Source: Sediminispirochaeta smaragdinae DSM 11293
GTDB lineage: Bacteria; Spirochaetota; Spirochaetia; DSM-16054; Sediminispirochaetaceae
Direction of reading: 5' to 3'
NCBI RefSeq assembly: GCF_000143985.1
Contig: NC_014364.1
Coordinates: forward strand, 2,294,001 to 2,358,000
DNA: 64,000 bases
The translations under genes were made by a program, and so were the position numbers. Shown here piece by piece: positions 43,800 through 51,628 of this stretch; position 1 is the stretch's first letter, and every line of letters begins with the position of its first letter. Under the pieces are notes generated by a model. It did not search any database. It had not been told where the DNA came from and worked only from the letters and a program-made list of their open reading frames with translations.

Positions 43800-43893
43800 G
43801 CTGTCCTGTATAGGGAAACCATTTGGAATGCTGAGAAAGCAGCCTCTGACCAGGCCATTACCACTTGTGGGGTTCGAATCCCCGAGGGCAGCA
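43800..43893 (+). ncRNA. tRNA-like element
   Basis: The 3' half is a canonical T-arm (GGGG TTCGAAT CCCC). GCTGTCCT (43800-43807) pairs with AGGGCAGC (43885-43892), an 8-bp acceptor-like stem with one wobble and a following A; a T43799-A43893 pair would make it 9 bp. The D and anticodon parts are not canonical: a GCTG/CAGC hairpin has a 6-nt loop and there is extra sequence like a long variable arm. It may be a degenerate class II tRNA, a tRNA mimic or a processing signal. CCA is not encoded. Confidence 0.45.
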
Positions 43894-43960
43894 AATCATA
43901 ATCTGCTACCGGTCAGTAGACCGGCAATCTACTCCGTGAAAAGCGGGAAAGGAGGAAAGC

Positions 43961-44164
43961 GTGACAGACAAAACGAAGCGCATTATAGCCTATGCGCTGA
44001 CTGCGATAGCCGCCGCAGTTTTGGCGTTTGCCGAGCTGTTTGGCTGGGACCTGCCGGACTGGGGAACAATCATGAACGTAATAGTCATCATTGCATCTCA
44101 GGTCTTCGGCATTGAGTGGATTCCACCCAAGCGGGCAAGCAATGGAACCGGCGGAAACGGTTAA
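43961..44164 (+). CDS. Holin-like small membrane protein
   Basis: A 67-aa protein with two membrane segments (about 8-27 and 35-50) and a charged, Gly-rich tail, the form of a small phage holin. It starts at GTG with AGGAGG 5 nt upstream. Its place in the early region, not next to a lysin gene, is unusual for a holin, so another membrane role is possible. Confidence 0.65.
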   Translation: MTDKTKRIIAYALTAIAAAVLAFAELFGWDLPDWGTIMNVIVIIASQVFGIEWIPPKRASNGTGGNG

Positions 44165-44204
44165 AAATTTCAGATGAGATAACGGCTAAAAACAGGCAAA
44201 CGAG

Positions 44205-44701
44205 ACGCAATCGTTAACTGCGTTGGCGCCCGGGAAAATTAGATAGGGCTGACCGGGGGCAACCAGTGAGACCGCAAGTAGACGGGCATAATTGAGGCGA
44301 AAGCCGAGTGAATGATCAGGATGGCAACCTGATTGAAAAGCGTGTTATGTCGATAGCCTAAGCTCCGGGTCGCGCCGGACACTGGTTATTGTTGATCTTA
44401 CGGTATAGATGTGTTGGCCACCAAGTACCAGCAATGGTGATTTATATCGCACTATCAACTACCGAGCGCCGGGGAATCGTGGCGCTTTAAGTGACCGGAT
44501 GACCAACCATATACCTTTTCGATATGGCGGTAAACAGCACCTCCCCAAGGCGTAACGGTCGTCCGGTTTCTTAACTCCCTCGTATGGGGGAGAAAAACAA
44601 TCCGTGATGCCGGAGAAATAATAGCATCTATATTTTCGCGGCTGTATGCCGGGATTCAAACAGGTTGGATCGGTAAACACCAATTTTCCTACCGGTCCAA
44701 C
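44205..44701 (+). ncRNA. Candidate large structured RNA
   Basis: No convincing gene lies in 44165-44733. Read as plus-strand RNA, nested helices fill it: 44205-44209/44219-44223; 44261-44268/44380-44387 (8 bp perfect) enclosing 44285-44291/44345-44351, a GGC-GAAA-GCC hairpin (44296-44305), 44315-44320/44328-44333 and 44364-44368/44375-44379; 44391-44396/44454-44459; 44465-44470/44481-44486; 44494-44504/44557-44567 (11 bp, one wobble) enclosing 44507-44512/44522-44527; 44575-44579/44588-44592; 44664-44675/44690-44701 (12 bp, one wobble). They do not cross. Strand and ends are inferred. Large phage RNAs near tRNAs (GOLLD, ROOL) are the nearest known idea, without a family match made here. Confidence 0.6.
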
Positions 44702-44733
44702 AACTTTCAACCTTTTTCAAGGAGGACATGGTA

Positions 44734-45270
44734 ATGGAATTGGAAGAAAAAGAAAGCTTGCAAGGTTTCATAGGAGTGAAAAGGATCAAAGCACGACCGA
44801 TGACCAGGCGTGGATACAACGGCTATCGTGGCTGGCAACTTCCTGCGGATGAAAATGGAGATGATGAAGGGATGCTTGTCGAGTATGTCGATGGCGGTAA
44901 ATCCAATCATCCCGCACATGAGGGCTATATCAGCTGGTCACCTATCGATGTTTTCAATCGTGCATATCGGCCATGTGATGCCCTTACGTTTGGCTTTGCA
45001 ATCGAAGCGGCAAAGGCCGGAGAGAAGATTGCCCGAAAAGGCTGGAATGGAAAGGGCATGTTTGTCTTCTACCAGAAGGGCTACCCGGAAGGAATACCGA
45101 TCAACAAAAATACCGCAGAGGCAACAAGATTGCCGGAAGGAACCGTCTGCAAATTCCGGCCGTATCTCATGATGAAGACAGCACAAAACGACTTCGTGCC
45201 ATGGGTTGCATCGCAGACCGACATCTTAGCGGAGGACTGGGAGATTATCGAGCAGGGAGAACAGAAATGA
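44734..45270 (+). CDS. tad2: Tad2 (DUF2829) anti-Thoeris protein with an extra N-terminal domain
   Basis: A 178-aa two-domain protein. Residues 84-172 are DUF2829/Tad2: LTFGFAIEAAKAGEKIARKGWNG, then FRPYLMMKTAQ and VPWVASQTDILAEDW. Tad2 sponges the cyclic ADP-ribose signal made by Thoeris and so blocks that defence. Residues 11-80 (YNGYRGWQLPADENGDDEG, GYISWSP) form a second domain common in phage proteins of unknown role. AGGAGG 8 nt before ATG sets the start at 44734, right after the structured RNA. It leads the recombination operon. Confidence 0.88.
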   Translation: MELEEKESLQGFIGVKRIKARPMTRRGYNGYRGWQLPADENGDDEGMLVEYVDGGKSNHPAHEGYISWSPIDVFNRAYRPCDALTFGFAIEAAKAGEKIARKGWNGKGMFVFYQKGYPEGIPINKNTAEATRLPEGTVCKFRPYLMMKTAQNDFVPWVASQTDILAEDWEIIEQGEQK

Positions 45271-45521
45271 GTATTGAAACAAAAGAAAAGGCCGCTCCAG
45301 GCAAGGATACGGCCACAGAAAACAACCACACCAATACTACCATGATTGGATTCAGGCAGCAAGAACTTCACGAGATCGAGGAAAGCCTTGAGGAGATGGA
45401 CCACAAGATACAGGAGCTTTTCCGTTTCGGAACCGCCCATAACCGGGACATCTTCGCCATGAAGCTATCTGGTGAGGTACGGAGAATCAGAGATCAGTTG
45501 AACGAAGGGAGGCTGATGTGA
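45267..45521 (+). CDS. Small coiled-coil phage protein
   Basis: An 84-aa protein starting at the ATG that overlaps the Tad2 stop; an upstream in-frame start would lie inside Tad2. After a polar N-terminus it is helical (QQELHEIEESLEEMDHKI, then RRIRDQL). Its stop overlaps the ATPase start by 4 nt, so all three genes are coupled. No family recognised. Confidence 0.7.
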   Translation: MSIETKEKAAPGKDTATENNHTNTTMIGFRQQELHEIEESLEEMDHKIQELFRFGTAHNRDIFAMKLSGEVRRIRDQLNEGRLM

Positions 45522-46633
45522 CGATCGAAAAGACAAGCCAGATCAAGGCAGGTGATAACCTTGTGATGGTGATCTACGGCAAAGGCGGTGTGGGAAAGAC
45601 AAGCTTCACCGCCTCAGCTCCGAACGTGATCCTTCTCGACTTTGAGAACGGAACCAAATACCTGGGAGCCCGCGGCTTCAATGTAGATGTGATCAGGCTC
45701 AAGAGCTGGCCGGCAAACGCTGAGAAACAGAAGCTTGCGGCCTTGGTTGCACCCTACCACACCATCGCTCTTGATCCCCTTGGGGAAGCGATGGAGAAGC
45801 TCCTCAATTCACCGGCGTTGAATGGCCGGAAGTTCCGACAGGCAGACGGATCGTTGACCATGGCAGGATGGGGCGAAGCTAAGGCACAGATGCGAAGCTT
45901 CATTAAGTGGCTCCGGGATTCCGGAAAGAACGTGATCATCGTCGCTCACGTTTCGGAAGAGAAAGACGGGGAGATGATCACCAACCGCATACAGGTTGCA
46001 ACAAAGCTCAGGGAAGAGATACCGAACATCGTGGATGTTATCAGCTACATGGGAGTGAAGATGGTCGACGACAAACCTGTTCGCATCCTCTACACACCCC
46101 GGCAGGGAGACCAGTTTGACTCAAAGGATCGAACCGGCCGGATTCCCTTGACTGTACAGGTCAGCGAACATGATGGCTTTAACGACCTGCTCAAGGCTAT
46201 GGAGATCGGGCAGCAGAACATCCCTGAAAACAAGATGCCGGTACCGGAGGCAACACCTACCACATCCCAGGGGCCGCAGGACGAGAAGCATACGGAAACC
46301 ACACCAAAAGACCCGGACGAGGAAGCGCGAACACAACTCAAGTACCAGCTTGACGGTGCCATTGTCGGGGAGCTGGTTACCAAGGCCGAGCGGGATGAGG
46401 TGCTTGCAAACAGCAAGAAGTACAAGGGCCAGGTGCTTGAGGCCTACATCAAGAGGATCAGCGATGAACTCTTCAATCTCCAGCAGAAGGCAGAAAGCGC
46501 AAACAGCACCGTTGCACCTGAGCGGAAAAATCAGCAGGCAGAGAAACCGGAAGAGGTTTTGGAAGAACAGCCGCAGGACGACGAAGAGTATGCGGCAGAA
46601 GAGGCCGGACAAGCAGAGCTCGAAATCTGGTAG
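45518..46633 (+). CDS. Sak4-like phage recombination ATPase
   Basis: A 371-aa protein with a RecA-fold ATPase (residues 15-235): Walker A YGKGGVGKTSF (20-30), FENGTKYL, and the beta strand VIIVAHVSEEK. This matches the AAA_24/Sak4 group of phage single-strand annealing ATPases, which work with a cognate SSB; an ssb gene lies 2 kb on. The C-terminal 130 residues are acidic and Pro/Glu-rich. GTG start. Confidence 0.85.
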   Translation: MTIEKTSQIKAGDNLVMVIYGKGGVGKTSFTASAPNVILLDFENGTKYLGARGFNVDVIRLKSWPANAEKQKLAALVAPYHTIALDPLGEAMEKLLNSPALNGRKFRQADGSLTMAGWGEAKAQMRSFIKWLRDSGKNVIIVAHVSEEKDGEMITNRIQVATKLREEIPNIVDVISYMGVKMVDDKPVRILYTPRQGDQFDSKDRTGRIPLTVQVSEHDGFNDLLKAMEIGQQNIPENKMPVPEATPTTSQGPQDEKHTETTPKDPDEEARTQLKYQLDGAIVGELVTKAERDEVLANSKKYKGQVLEAYIKRISDELFNLQQKAESANSTVAPERKNQQAEKPEEVLEEQPQDDEEYAAEEAGQAELEIW

Positions 46634-46647
46634 GACAGGAGAAGGAC

Positions 46648-47298
46648 ATGAATATTACGGACATAACCGTTGAGGATATCATCGAGGAACAGGAGACGGC
46701 AGAAGAAACGGGACTTGAGAAGCTCAAAGGCGATATTGATGAAGTGATCAGTCGGATGGAAGAGCTTTCCATCCAGAGTGACGAACAGCTTGCAGAAGCA
46801 GGTCAGTGGCTTGTGAAGAACAAGCAGACACAGAAGATCGTCAAGGACCACTTCGAGCCTGAACGCAAAGAGACCTATGCGGCCTACAAGGCTGTGACCG
46901 ATCAGATCAAGAAGTACACCGACATCCTGACCAAGGCTGAAAGAACCGTCAAAAAGAAGATGGGAGCATACCAGGCGGAACAGGAACAGCGACGCATCGA
47001 GGCAGCAGAGAAACAGCGTAAAGAAGCGGAGAAGGAACGGGAGCAGCCAAAGGAAAAGGGAAATTCTGCACCTTCTATTCCCCTTCCCCCTGAGAAGAAA
47101 GAAGAGCCGGTGAAGATTGACGGGGTTTCCTTTTCGGATAACTGGACCTTCATCATTGAAGAGACCGACAAAATCCCGAGGGAATACATGATCCCGGATG
47201 AGAAGAAAATCCGCCAGGTGGTGAAGGCGTTAAAGGCTGATACCAATATTCCCGGTATCAAGGTCTACGCGGAAAAGACCGTCAGTGCCAGGACATGA
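46648..47298 (+). CDS. Coiled-coil phage protein next to the recombination genes
   Basis: A 216-aa protein: helical N-terminal part (residues 20-130, with EQEQRRIEAAEKQRKEAEKE), a Pro-rich hinge (140-153), and a C-terminal domain with VSFSDNWTFIIEETDKIP and EYMIPDEKKIRQVVKALKAD. This C-terminal pattern is common in phage proteins encoded between an annealing ATPase and a nuclease. It may regulate or tether the nuclease. GGAGAAGG precedes the ATG. Confidence 0.78.
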   Translation: MNITDITVEDIIEEQETAEETGLEKLKGDIDEVISRMEELSIQSDEQLAEAGQWLVKNKQTQKIVKDHFEPERKETYAAYKAVTDQIKKYTDILTKAERTVKKKMGAYQAEQEQRRIEAAEKQRKEAEKEREQPKEKGNSAPSIPLPPEKKEEPVKIDGVSFSDNWTFIIEETDKIPREYMIPDEKKIRQVVKALKADTNIPGIKVYAEKTVSART

Positions 47299-47302
47299 GA
47301 CC

Positions 47303-47941
47303 ATGACAATTGAGGCACGAATAAACATTGACTTTGCCCCTGAGGAACACACCTACCGCGTTGACGGCAGGAAAGTTTCCAGTGTGACAAGCATCCTCAA
47401 AAGTGAAGGGTTCATTGATACCCGGTGGTACAAGCCATCGGGTACTTCTCGCGGGGAAATGGTCCACCAGGGAACGGAGGCAATCGACCGGGGCCACCTT
47501 ACCATTGCACAGTTCCCACCATCGGAAATTATTCCCTACCTCAAAGCCTGGCAGGCCTTCAAGGCTGATATCGGGGTGAGCGAGTTTGTGATCATCGAGC
47601 TTCCGATCGGCAGCAAGGTTATGGAATACGGGGGAATCCCGGACCGGGTTGCAGTGATCAACGGGGAGTATTGGCTTCTTGATATCAAGAGCGGAGCACA
47701 TGAGCTATGGCACGGTCACCAGCTGGCCGCCTACAAGATAGCCCTTGAAGAGACCTTCGGACTGCCGATTGCAAAGCGTCGGGTGGTGCACCTGAAGAAA
47801 ACCGGGAAGTACTCAATTTGTGGGGAGGACAAGAAGATCGGTTCCTTTGACCTTCCGGTCTGGGAACAGCAGTGGATTGCGATCGCGACCGCTCGGCTGA
47901 TCAAACAGCGGTACGCAAAGATAAAACCGGAGACTGTATGA
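47303..47941 (+). CDS. PD-(D/E)XK phage exonuclease, RecB/Cas4-like
   Basis: A 212-aa nuclease. Catalytic pattern: H55-x3-E59, GGIPDRVAV with D114, then LLDIKSG with D127 and K129, and HGHQLAAY with Q140 and Y144. This is the RecB-like exonuclease fold, here likely to resect DNA ends for the Sak4-like ATPase. ATG at 47303 follows the previous stop by 4 nt; an in-frame GTG at 47285 is less likely. Confidence 0.88.
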   Translation: MTIEARINIDFAPEEHTYRVDGRKVSSVTSILKSEGFIDTRWYKPSGTSRGEMVHQGTEAIDRGHLTIAQFPPSEIIPYLKAWQAFKADIGVSEFVIIELPIGSKVMEYGGIPDRVAVINGEYWLLDIKSGAHELWHGHQLAAYKIALEETFGLPIAKRRVVHLKKTGKYSICGEDKKIGSFDLPVWEQQWIAIATARLIKQRYAKIKPETV

Positions 47942-48411
47942 GCCAGAGAGCAATTGTCATTCCAGCGGCCGAACGGATGAAGACCGGAGAGCCGGGAGTC
48001 GTTTCCTTCCGCGTCGGTGAGGTATTCCATGAGTACCTTGTACACCTTTTCAGGTACCAGGAGATAGAACGCAAGTCACCATCACCCTATTACTCACTCA
48101 AGATCGACACTCCAAAGCGGCCGAGGACAACAGGAGAGAACAGCCAGAACCATCATATCAACGGTCACTGTCAACAGATAGCCGTTGATACCGGCCAGCC
48201 ATTTGAGGACGTGAAGAAGTACGCGAAACAATTCGCGCTCACCATGGGCTACCCCATCCTTGAGGACGAGAACGGCGAGCCTATACACGACCTATGGGGA
48301 AAACCGCAAGGGATCAGTGAGTCTGATTGCAGTACGGAAGATGCCGCGATCCTGATTGAAGCGATCCACCAGTTAGCGGCGGAAATGGGAATCAACCTCA
48401 TCGAGGACTAA
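47938..48411 (+). CDS. Phage protein, possibly NinB-like recombination factor
   Basis: A 157-aa protein overlapping the nuclease stop by 4 nt. The middle has RPRTTGENSQNHHINGHC and a helix, then QGISESDCSTEDAAILIEAIHQLAAEMGINL. Proteins of this pattern are found in phage replication/recombination regions, sometimes near NinB and NinG. The His-rich stretch suggests a metal or nucleic-acid site. The NinB link is tentative. Confidence 0.65.
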   Translation: MSQRAIVIPAAERMKTGEPGVVSFRVGEVFHEYLVHLFRYQEIERKSPSPYYSLKIDTPKRPRTTGENSQNHHINGHCQQIAVDTGQPFEDVKKYAKQFALTMGYPILEDENGEPIHDLWGKPQGISESDCSTEDAAILIEAIHQLAAEMGINLIED

Positions 48412-48420
48412 GGAAGCACC

Positions 48421-48858
48421 ATGGGAAAAACAACAAAGCAGAGAGCAAAACCGGTACGAAGACAGAAGACACGACGGCAAAAGGCCGTAGATGCGGCAGA
48501 CCGGTGGTTCAGTCTCTACATACGACAACGGGATGGGAACCGTTCAGTGACAAGTAACTGTATAAGGAACCTGACCTGTTCACACCTGTTCTCACGAAGA
48601 TTCTACGCTACCCGCTGGGATGAGATGAATGCCTATTGCCAGACGGCAGGAGAGAACCTTTACCACAACCGGGATGCAGGACCTTTGACCAGTTACTTTC
48701 TCGATGTGCATGGAGAGGAAGCCTACCGGAAGCTGTATGAAAAGGCCCGCTCAGGGGCCAAGTTCAGAACAGACGAGATCGAGGATATCGCTGCTTACTA
48801 CAAGAGCCGGTTTGAACGGCTTACACAGAAGCAGCGCGACTTTTTCAATGTTATTTAG
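48421..48858 (+). CDS. ninG: NinG/Rap-like recombination protein
   Basis: A 145-aa basic protein (KQRAKPVRRQKTRRQKAV at the N-terminus). CSHLFSRRFYATRWDEMN, then YCQTAGENLYHN and a helical tail match NinG/Rap, which binds branched DNA in lambda recombination. The usual first CxxC and the QCxxCN pattern are partly replaced here (YCQTAGEN), so the zinc site is incomplete. Starts 9 nt after the preceding gene. Confidence 0.8.
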   Translation: MGKTTKQRAKPVRRQKTRRQKAVDAADRWFSLYIRQRDGNRSVTSNCIRNLTCSHLFSRRFYATRWDEMNAYCQTAGENLYHNRDAGPLTSYFLDVHGEEAYRKLYEKARSGAKFRTDEIEDIAAYYKSRFERLTQKQRDFFNVI

Positions 48859-48867
48859 GGAGGGACT

Positions 48868-49407
48868 ATGGCAAACGATATTACCAGTTTCACGGCAGTA
48901 GGACGAGTGACCCGTGATGCGGAATTCCGATACACGAACGGTGGAACACAACTGTGCAAGTTCAGCATTGCGTCGAATTACAGCAGGAAGGTACGGGATA
49001 ACTGGCAGGATGAAGTCAGCTATTTCGATTTCACCCTATTCGGGAAACGGGCAGAAGCACTTGCTCAGTATCTCACCAAAGGTCAGCAGGTGGTGGTTTC
49101 AGGACAGCTCAGACAAGACCGGTGGGAGGACAATGGGGAGAAGCGAAGCAGGGTTGCGTTCTTCGCCCAGGATGTACAGCTGATCGGGGGAAAGCCCGCC
49201 GGTCAGAGTAACGGGCAGTATGGAGAGGCCCCTTACCAGGGTCCGCCGCAGAACCGGCAGCAAGGCTACCAGCAGGGGCCTCCGCCTAACAGCGGCTACC
49301 AGAAGCCGACAAGCGGCTATGACCAGTGGGGACACCCCATAAACCCCGGACCTAATAATCAGGGCCCGGAACAGGAAATGAACTTCGACGACGACATACC
49401 GTTTTAA
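48868..49407 (+). CDS. ssb: Single-stranded DNA-binding protein
   Basis: A 179-aa SSB: OB fold in residues 1-110 (VGRVTRDAEFRYTNGG, VSYFDFTLFGKRAEAL, VVVSGQLRQDRWEDN), a Gly/Gln/Pro-rich linker, and the acidic tip FDDDIPF that recruits partner proteins. GGAGGG precedes the ATG. It probably works with the element's own ATPase. Confidence 0.96.
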   Translation: MANDITSFTAVGRVTRDAEFRYTNGGTQLCKFSIASNYSRKVRDNWQDEVSYFDFTLFGKRAEALAQYLTKGQQVVVSGQLRQDRWEDNGEKRSRVAFFAQDVQLIGGKPAGQSNGQYGEAPYQGPPQNRQQGYQQGPPPNSGYQKPTSGYDQWGHPINPGPNNQGPEQEMNFDDDIPF

Positions 49408-49419
49408 GGACGAATTACC

Positions 49420-50475
49420 ATGGCACGACGCAGAATGATCGACCCGTCAATTTGGAGCAATGAACAAGCGCAGTGTTTATCAACATCGGCGTTCAAGGTG
49501 TATGTGTTTCTCATTTCACAGTCCGATGATGAGGGGTACCTGAAGGTATCCCTCGTCATGTGGCCCTCATTGATTAACCCGGTTGACAGGAGCTACACGA
49601 AAGAACAGCTGGTAAATGACCTCAATGAGATTCTTGCCGCGGGGCTGGTGGAAGCCTACAAGTCGGGTGATGAGGTCTATGTGAAACATCCTCATTGGAC
49701 ACTGTACCAGACCATACAGAAGCCTTCAGGAAGCAAATACCCGAAAGATGGCGAAAGAATCTACCGCATAGAGGAATATCGTAATGATATCGGTACGGTA
49801 CCACATGAATATGATACCGATACAATACCGGTAAACGACCACTCTCATTTCGTACCGCCTAAGTTAAGTAAAGAGAAGTTAAGTAAAGATAATACTAAGA
49901 TACCTTCGGTAGCATCGGCAGAGCCTCAGCCTGAGCAGGGAGAAGCGACTAAACCGGCAGAAGAGCCGGAGCCGGAAAGCTCTCCACTTCCCCCACCCGA
50001 TTCGCAACCCGATCCAGAACCTGACATCGAACCGGTTCTTGAGCTTGAATGCCAGGCACCGAAGAAGCGCAAAGCCAGCAAGGGGAAAGCACCTACCGCC
50101 GGGAAAGAACCGGCAGACCCGCTGTACCACTCGATCAAGGATTCCTTCCTCGCTGTGGCCGGAGACTTCACGAACTGGGGCAAGGAAGGCAAGGCGATCC
50201 ACGGGATCATCGAGAAATGCTCACGCGCCTCACCGGAAGACCCTGCCGGGTGTGCCGAGCGGATGATCGGGGAGTTATGGCGGCTAAAAAATTCCCGAGA
50301 TCGGTTCTACCGAGATCAGCCCTTTCTCCCCTCCACCCTCAACGCTTCGGGAATCTGGGACCGGGTGGCGGAGCAGCTGAAGATCACGGCGGACGAGCTG
50401 GAAGGTGCGAGGATGTGGGAAGCGCTTGACCCCTACGGGGTGAGAGGTAAGGCAAAGCAGGCGGTGGGAGGCTAA
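49420..50475 (+). CDS. Phage replication initiator, O-like
   Basis: A 351-aa protein. Residues 1-110 resemble phage replication winged-helix domains: MIDPSIWSNEQAQCLSTSAF, then ISQSDDEGYLKVS and LVNDLNEILAAGLVEAY. A long Pro/Glu-rich linker (165-230) leads to a helical C-terminal domain (235-350). The origin may lie inside its own gene, as in lambda O; the AAGTTAAGTAAAG repeats at about 49861-49885 are candidates. No helicase gene was recognised. Confidence 0.75.
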   Translation: MARRRMIDPSIWSNEQAQCLSTSAFKVYVFLISQSDDEGYLKVSLVMWPSLINPVDRSYTKEQLVNDLNEILAAGLVEAYKSGDEVYVKHPHWTLYQTIQKPSGSKYPKDGERIYRIEEYRNDIGTVPHEYDTDTIPVNDHSHFVPPKLSKEKLSKDNTKIPSVASAEPQPEQGEATKPAEEPEPESSPLPPPDSQPDPEPDIEPVLELECQAPKKRKASKGKAPTAGKEPADPLYHSIKDSFLAVAGDFTNWGKEGKAIHGIIEKCSRASPEDPAGCAERMIGELWRLKNSRDRFYRDQPFLPSTLNASGIWDRVAEQLKITADELEGARMWEALDPYGVRGKAKQAVGG

Positions 50476-50480
50476 CAGGT

Positions 50481-50894
50481 ATGCAGTGGAACAGCAACTG
50501 GAACACGAAAACGTTCATGGCGATGTTGCAGCAGTACTACGGCAAGCTTTCGCCGATCCACGCGGGAGCGCTTGTCGACTGGCTCGATAGCAAGCAGTTT
50601 TCGGGGGAGTATCTCAAGAGGCTGTACCAGGAGATAACCGAGAGCTACTCAACGAAGTTCGGCCGTCCCTGTGATCTTGCGATCGTGAAGGAAGCTGACG
50701 AGCGGCTGTACCCGCATTACTTTCCACCGGCGAACCTGCTTGAGGGGGACGGGAAGATGATTGAGGAGCGGGTGGCCGAGCGGGAAGAGGCGGCACAGTT
50801 TATGCATAACCTGATCGAGAACCTTGTGAAGAAAAAGCGGCGGGTGAAGCCAGTGAAGAAGCCGAGGAGAGTGCGGAATGACATTCACAGATAA
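50481..50894 (+). CDS. Hypothetical phage protein, possible helicase-loader position
   Basis: A 137-aa helical protein starting 5 nt after the initiator gene, with a strongly basic C-terminus (KKKRRVKPVKKPRRVRN). Its place right after an O-like initiator is where helicase loaders often sit, but it lacks an ATPase motif. It could bind DNA by the basic tail. Overlaps the next gene by 17 nt. Confidence 0.68.
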   Translation: MQWNSNWNTKTFMAMLQQYYGKLSPIHAGALVDWLDSKQFSGEYLKRLYQEITESYSTKFGRPCDLAIVKEADERLYPHYFPPANLLEGDGKMIEERVAEREEAAQFMHNLIENLVKKKRRVKPVKKPRRVRNDIHR

Positions 50895-51096
50895 GTACCT
50901 GAAAGAAAGGATTCCGGCGTTAAAGACCGTTTTCAAAGGCGATGATCCTATTGAAAAGGAAATGGTACTTGAGATAACGGACTATGACCGAGGGATCATT
51001 GAAATGAAAGCTGGTAATGAGTACTACCGGTTCCGGCATGTTGATCTTGAGCGAGCCGTTACATCGATACAGGTGCGGCAAGAGGTAAATGCATGA
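50878..51096 (+). CDS. Small hypothetical phage protein
   Basis: A 72-aa protein of strands and short helices (KEMVLEITDYDRGIIEMKAG) with no known motif. It lies within overlapping small genes (17 nt with the previous, 4 nt with the next), typical of a phage early operon. GGAG occurs upstream of the ATG. Confidence 0.62.
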   Translation: MTFTDKYLKERIPALKTVFKGDDPIEKEMVLEITDYDRGIIEMKAGNEYYRFRHVDLERAVTSIQVRQEVNA

Positions 51097-51284
51097 GCGA
51101 GTATGGTGTAAGAAAAGTTTGTGGGAATTGTAGATCCTTCGAAAAGTGCTTTGCCGAATCAGAGGAGCTTATCGGAATCTTTTCCTCCGGTTGTCTTGCG
51201 GCTGATAAGGAGGAGACGCGGCAGATGCCTGCGTGTGGAGACTTTGAGCCGATGATGAAGCCGGTACCGCTGTCCGGGGAATAA
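51093..51284 (+). CDS. Small cysteine-rich phage protein
   Basis: A 63-aa protein with four or five Cys (CGNCRSFEKC, GCLAAD, PACGDF). The CxxC and spaced Cys suggest a small zinc- or disulfide-stabilised fold, like other phage-encoded mini zinc proteins. Start overlaps the previous stop. Confidence 0.6.
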   Translation: MSEYGVRKVCGNCRSFEKCFAESEELIGIFSSGCLAADKEETRQMPACGDFEPMMKPVPLSGE

Positions 51285-51307
51285 AGGTGCTGGTGTTGGG
51301 AGGGGCA

Positions 51308-51487
51308 ATGAGCACGATGATATCGGCGGACTGTAAGGATCAGCGGGTGGCTGACTCTATCCGCTGGCTTTTGTATGAGCTTGAGAAGGCAAAAGACGGC
51401 GAGGTGGTGGTGTCGTTCTATGTGAAGGGCGGGAAGGTTCGGGGAGTGGAGAAAGTGGTCAGGGATAAGAGTATTAAGCCGACATAG
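51308..51487 (+). CDS. Small hypothetical phage protein
   Basis: A 59-aa protein; GGGAGG at good spacing supports the ATG at 51308, not the in-frame GTG at 51287. Helix (VADSIRWLLYELEKAKD) followed by strands. Its last 21 codons are repeated 1.57 kb downstream as part of the lipoprotein-gene duplication. Confidence 0.6.
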   Translation: MSTMISADCKDQRVADSIRWLLYELEKAKDGEVVVSFYVKGGKVRGVEKVVRDKSIKPT

Positions 51488-51551
51488 GACATACACGGAA
51501 CATGTTGTGTGAGAATTGGAAAAAAAACTGGCTGTATATTGTTTTTATAAG

Positions 51552-51581
51552 TTTACGGTATATACATTATGGTGGTATAAC
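51552..51581 (+). promoter_or_regulatory. Promoter of lipoprotein gene A
   Basis: TTTACG (51552-51557) and TATAAC (51576-51581), 18-nt spacer, about 48 nt before the start codon. The equivalent place in copy B has TTTACG and TATAAT. Confidence 0.5.
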
Positions 51582-51628
51582 GTGTATAAATTGTTTTTAA
51601 AAAACCAAACTAAAAGAAAGGATGGAAG

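Noticed and set aside
43800-43893. tRNA-Sec, because of the 8-bp acceptor plus 5-bp T-stem
   Set aside because: No TCA anticodon loop or long D-stem could be drawn, and no selenoprotein genes are nearby.
44221-44460. Group I or group II intron in the gene-free block
   Set aside because: The GAAA hairpins are suggestive, but conserved P/Q/R/S elements, a domain V-like hairpin and split exon genes were not seen.
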